A DNA stretch of 32,201 bases from Gammaproteobacteria bacterium UBA3532. Lineage in GTDB: Bacteria > Pseudomonadota > Gammaproteobacteria > Enterobacterales > UBA3532. A program made the translations under genes and the position numbers. The notes under the pieces are model-generated. The model saw nothing but the letters and a program-made list of their open reading frames with translations, had not been told where the DNA came from and searched no databases. The stretch spans positions 1 to 32,201 of the forward strand of contig DFOV01000313.1 of NCBI GenBank assembly GCA_002376965.1, written 5' to 3'. Positions 29,825-32,201 of the stretch are shown piece by piece. Position 1 is the first letter of the stretch. Each line of letters starts with the position of its first letter.

Positions 29825-29892
29825 ATTTTCGAATTACTCGCTAAATCAGCTATACTGTGCCTTCATTTCGCAATCAGCAAAACGAATTATTA

Positions 29893-31824
29893 ATGCATCA
29901 AGGCTCTAATATAAGCGCTATCTTTGATGCTGATGGCCCCTTGGCGAAAAGCCTGAATGGTTATCAGCCAAGAGCATCGCAGATCGAGATGGCTGTTGCC
30001 GTCGAACAATCGATCACCGAACAGTCGACACTGGTCGTTGAAGCGGGCACGGGGACGGGGAAAACCTTTGCTTATCTTGTCCCTGCGATCCTTTCGGATA
30101 AAAAGGTAATTGTGTCCACTGGGACAAAAAACCTCCAAGATCAACTGTACTGGCGTGACCTGCCTTTTTTGCTTGGCGCATTAAACACCCCTATAAAAAC
30201 AGCGCTGCTAAAAGGGCGGGCCAATTACCTATGTCACCTAAGGTTGGAGCGTACCTTGGCTGAGGGCTTATTCCATGATCGCGATCAAGTCACTAAATTG
30301 CAAGTGATAAAACGTTGGTCAACCAATACGCGTCAAGGCGATAAGAGTGAGCTGGATGACGTGGCCGAAAACGATACTATCTGGGGTTATGTGACCAGTA
30401 CCGCCGATAATTGCAGTGGCCAAGACTGTCCTTATTATGATGACTGCTATGTTCTAAAAGCCCGACAACAAGCAATGGATGCCGAGCTGGTAGTGGTAAA
30501 TCACCACTTGTTTTTTGCCGATCTAGCATTAAAAGATGATGGGTTTGGCGAGCTCCTTCCAGAGTCAGAAGCCATTATAATGGATGAGGCACATCAAATA
30601 CCTGAGATAGCAAGCCTATTTTTTGGACGGTCACTTAGCCTGAGACAGCTCACTGATTTTTGTCATGACTTGCAAACAGAGGTTGTTGAGCAAGGTAATG
30701 ACCTGTCGGATTTAATAGAGCTGAAAGATACGCTGCAAAAAAGTGCGCTAGACTTGCGCCTGTCTTTACCTGAAGAGGGCGTTAAGAAGCCATATTATTA
30801 CCTGGATAAGAACGAGATTTTTCAGCAGTGCTTCACTCAACTATCATCAAATCTAGAGCAGTGCAAAGAGGCGCTCACCGACGTAAAAGATAGAAGCAAA
30901 GAGTTGTCACAGCTACTAGGCCGGTGTGAGGAGTTTTTGGCTTTGCTAGGCGAGTTAAGCTCAGTCTCTTTGGCTGAGCACGTAGTATGGTACGAAACGA
31001 CCAAGCGCTCATTTACTCTGCATATCACCCCCCTAGCTATTGACGAACAGTTTCGGCGCTTGAAAAGCTGGTTACCGGAATCTTGGGTATTTACATCGGC
31101 TACGCTCACTGTCGGTGGCAAGTTTGAGCATTTTTCACAAGCGCTTGGGCTTGAGTCGCCAAGCACTCAGCTATCTGCCAGTCCATTTGACTATCATCAA
31201 CAAGGCCTGTTGTATTTGCCTCGCTATATGCCCGAGCCTCGATCGCCTGACTTTCTAACCAGTTTGTTTGAACATGGTAAACAAGTGATCGAAGCGACCC
31301 GCGGCCGATGTTTTTTTCTTTTTACCAGTTATCGCAGTCTTAACGCTGCGGCAGAGTATTACCGTGAGGCATTGGATTACCCTATATTGGTTCAAGGTGA
31401 GCAGAGCAAGCTGAAGCTCCTTGATGCTTTTGCCAAGGCTGGAAATGCGGTGCTACTGGCCACCTCCAGTTTTTGGGAAGGTGTTGATGTAAGGGGGGAG
31501 GCTCTGTCTTGCGTAATTATCGAAAAGCTACCGTTTTCCGCACCCGACGAGCCCGTTCTATCTGCAAGGATAGACGCGGCTAGCCGCTCTGGAAAAAATG
31601 CTTTTGAACAGATCCAAATACCTAAAGCAGTAATAACCTTGAAGCAAGGCGCTGGACGCTTAATCCGTGATGGTACTGATCGGGGTGTTTTGGCAATCTT
31701 TGATCCGCGTTTGATCAGCAGGCCGTATGGCGCTAATTTTATGTTAAGCTTACCCGGCTTTAAACGAACCCGAAATATCGAATCCGTACAAGAGTTTTTC
31801 CATGGCAAACATACTGGCGCTTGA
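29893..31824 (+). CDS. yoaA: DinG/XPD-family ATP-dependent DNA helicase, YoaA-like
   Basis: A superfamily 2, iron-sulfur 5'-3' helicase; YoaA acts in DNA damage tolerance with the polymerase III chi subunit in E. coli. Start at ATG 29893 (MHQGSNISAIFDADGPL); the GTG at 29857 gives a non-conserved extension. 643 residues. Visible: Walker A VVEAGTGTGKTFAYLVP, iron-sulfur cysteines in the RANYLCHLRLE, DNCSGQDCPYYDDC region (four Cys, spacing as in the family), the DEAH box IIMDEAHQIPE, WVFTSATLTVGG, FLFTSYRSL, SSFWEGVDVRG, and QGAGRLIRDGTDRGVL (motif VI). All helicase boxes look intact. The tsaB gene starts 23 bases before its stop, an arrangement seen in other gammaproteobacteria. Confidence 0.95.
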   Translation: MHQGSNISAIFDADGPLAKSLNGYQPRASQIEMAVAVEQSITEQSTLVVEAGTGTGKTFAYLVPAILSDKKVIVSTGTKNLQDQLYWRDLPFLLGALNTPIKTALLKGRANYLCHLRLERTLAEGLFHDRDQVTKLQVIKRWSTNTRQGDKSELDDVAENDTIWGYVTSTADNCSGQDCPYYDDCYVLKARQQAMDAELVVVNHHLFFADLALKDDGFGELLPESEAIIMDEAHQIPEIASLFFGRSLSLRQLTDFCHDLQTEVVEQGNDLSDLIELKDTLQKSALDLRLSLPEEGVKKPYYYLDKNEIFQQCFTQLSSNLEQCKEALTDVKDRSKELSQLLGRCEEFLALLGELSSVSLAEHVVWYETTKRSFTLHITPLAIDEQFRRLKSWLPESWVFTSATLTVGGKFEHFSQALGLESPSTQLSASPFDYHQQGLLYLPRYMPEPRSPDFLTSLFEHGKQVIEATRGRCFFLFTSYRSLNAAAEYYREALDYPILVQGEQSKLKLLDAFAKAGNAVLLATSSFWEGVDVRGEALSCVIIEKLPFSAPDEPVLSARIDAASRSGKNAFEQIQIPKAVITLKQGAGRLIRDGTDRGVLAIFDPRLISRPYGANFMLSLPGFKRTRNIESVQEFFHGKHTGA

Positions 31825-32201
31825 TACTACAACCGAGGCTTGCTCGGTGGCACTACTAAGAGATAATGACGTCTTTCAAGACTATGGCGTCTACCCGCGT
31901 GAGCATACCAAGGTGTTGTTACCGATGATAAAAGAGCAAATGGTGCTTGCAGATCTTGACTGGAATGCTTTAGATGCGATTGCCGTTACTCAAGGACCCG
32001 GGGCTTTTACGGGGATTCGTATCGGTGTAGCAGTGGCGCAAGGACTCGCATTTGCCAACGATTTGCCCTTAATCGGTGTATCGACACTGGCGACAGTAGC
32101 GCAAGGTGCCTATCGCGAAATGCGCGCAAATTCGGTGAGAGTCGTAATGGATGCGCGCATGGGTGAGGTGTATTGGAATGACTTCCAGCTGAGTGATTTG
32201 A
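31802..32201 (+). CDS. tsaB: tRNA N6-threonylcarbamoyladenosine synthesis protein TsaB (3' truncated)
   Basis: TsaB (YeaZ) partners TsaD and TsaE in making the t6A37 modification of tRNAs decoding ANN codons. Starts at ATG 31802, in another frame within the end of the helicase gene (23-base overlap), and runs off the window at 32201 after 133 codons of the normal ~230. The translation MANILALDTTTEACSVALLR, then REHTKVLLPMIK, and GPGAFTGIRIGVAVAQGLA are the standard YeaZ markers. ATPase-like fold of the ASKHA class; TsaB itself has no catalysis. An expected essential gene. Confidence 0.95.
   Translation, partial: MANILALDTTTEACSVALLRDNDVFQDYGVYPREHTKVLLPMIKEQMVLADLDWNALDAIAVTQGPGAFTGIRIGVAVAQGLAFANDLPLIGVSTLATVAQGAYREMRANSVRVVMDARMGEVYWNDFQLSDL

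Noticed and set aside
1..32201. tRNA or rRNA genes
   Set aside because: I saw no cloverleaf with a T-loop GTTCRANNC pattern or rRNA-like sequence in the gaps between genes.

Overview
The window reads as chromosomal DNA of a free-living, probably marine gammaproteobacterium. This rests on gene types seen here: class I fumarase, Pseudomonas-type class I DAHP synthase, a GacS/BarA-like hybrid kinase, YoaA helicase followed by TsaB, MoeA/MobA, and a DUF6502 protein. Base composition is moderate and coding density is high. The placement is inference from family content; I could not run a search.

Layout. 1-6.6 kb: the 3' end of fumarase, a large membrane-anchored protein of unknown function (-), a GacS-like hybrid kinase lacking the Hpt domain, a small membrane protein, a two-CBS protein, a shared bidirectional terminator, and DAHP synthase (-). 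6.7-7.9 kb: an aminotransferase divergent from DAHP synthase. 7.98-8.25 kb: a 264-bp MITE-like element with 28-bp terminal inverted repeats and nested hairpins. 8.3-10.6 kb: a receiver-TPR regulator overlapping a sensor-less soluble histidine kinase. 10.7-13.2 kb: a minus-strand operon, DUF6502 protein then two proline/glutamate-rich lipoproteins with similar N-termini. 13.4-17.0 kb: a REC-REC-GGDEF diguanylate cyclase overlapping a CHASE2 adenylate cyclase. 17.1-21.1 kb: a minus-strand operon of a TPR/beta-barrel outer-membrane protein (SLAM-like) followed by a FecR-domain exported protein. 21.3-23.6 kb: a lone GspE/PilB-type ATPase with an N-terminal GAF domain. 23.6-26.1 kb: a minus-strand pair, a cyclic-nucleotide-binding-fold protein and a REC-PAS-histidine kinase. 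26.2-32.2 kb: more housekeeping genes, with ApbE, a small lipoprotein, MobA-MoeA, YoaA helicase and the 5' end of TsaB.

Functional picture. About 18 kb (8.3-26.1 kb) is dense in signalling: two histidine kinases, receiver proteins, a c-di-GMP synthase, a cAMP synthase, a cNMP-fold protein, a GAF-controlled ATPase and an envelope FecR/beta-barrel pair. The most interesting candidate system is the FecR protein, whose last ~112 residues look like a TbpB-type barrel, made in a coupled operon with a SLAM/type XI-like outer-membrane protein and lying convergent to a CHASE2 cyclase whose sensor domain should face the periplasm. That the whole region works as one circuit is inference from proximity.
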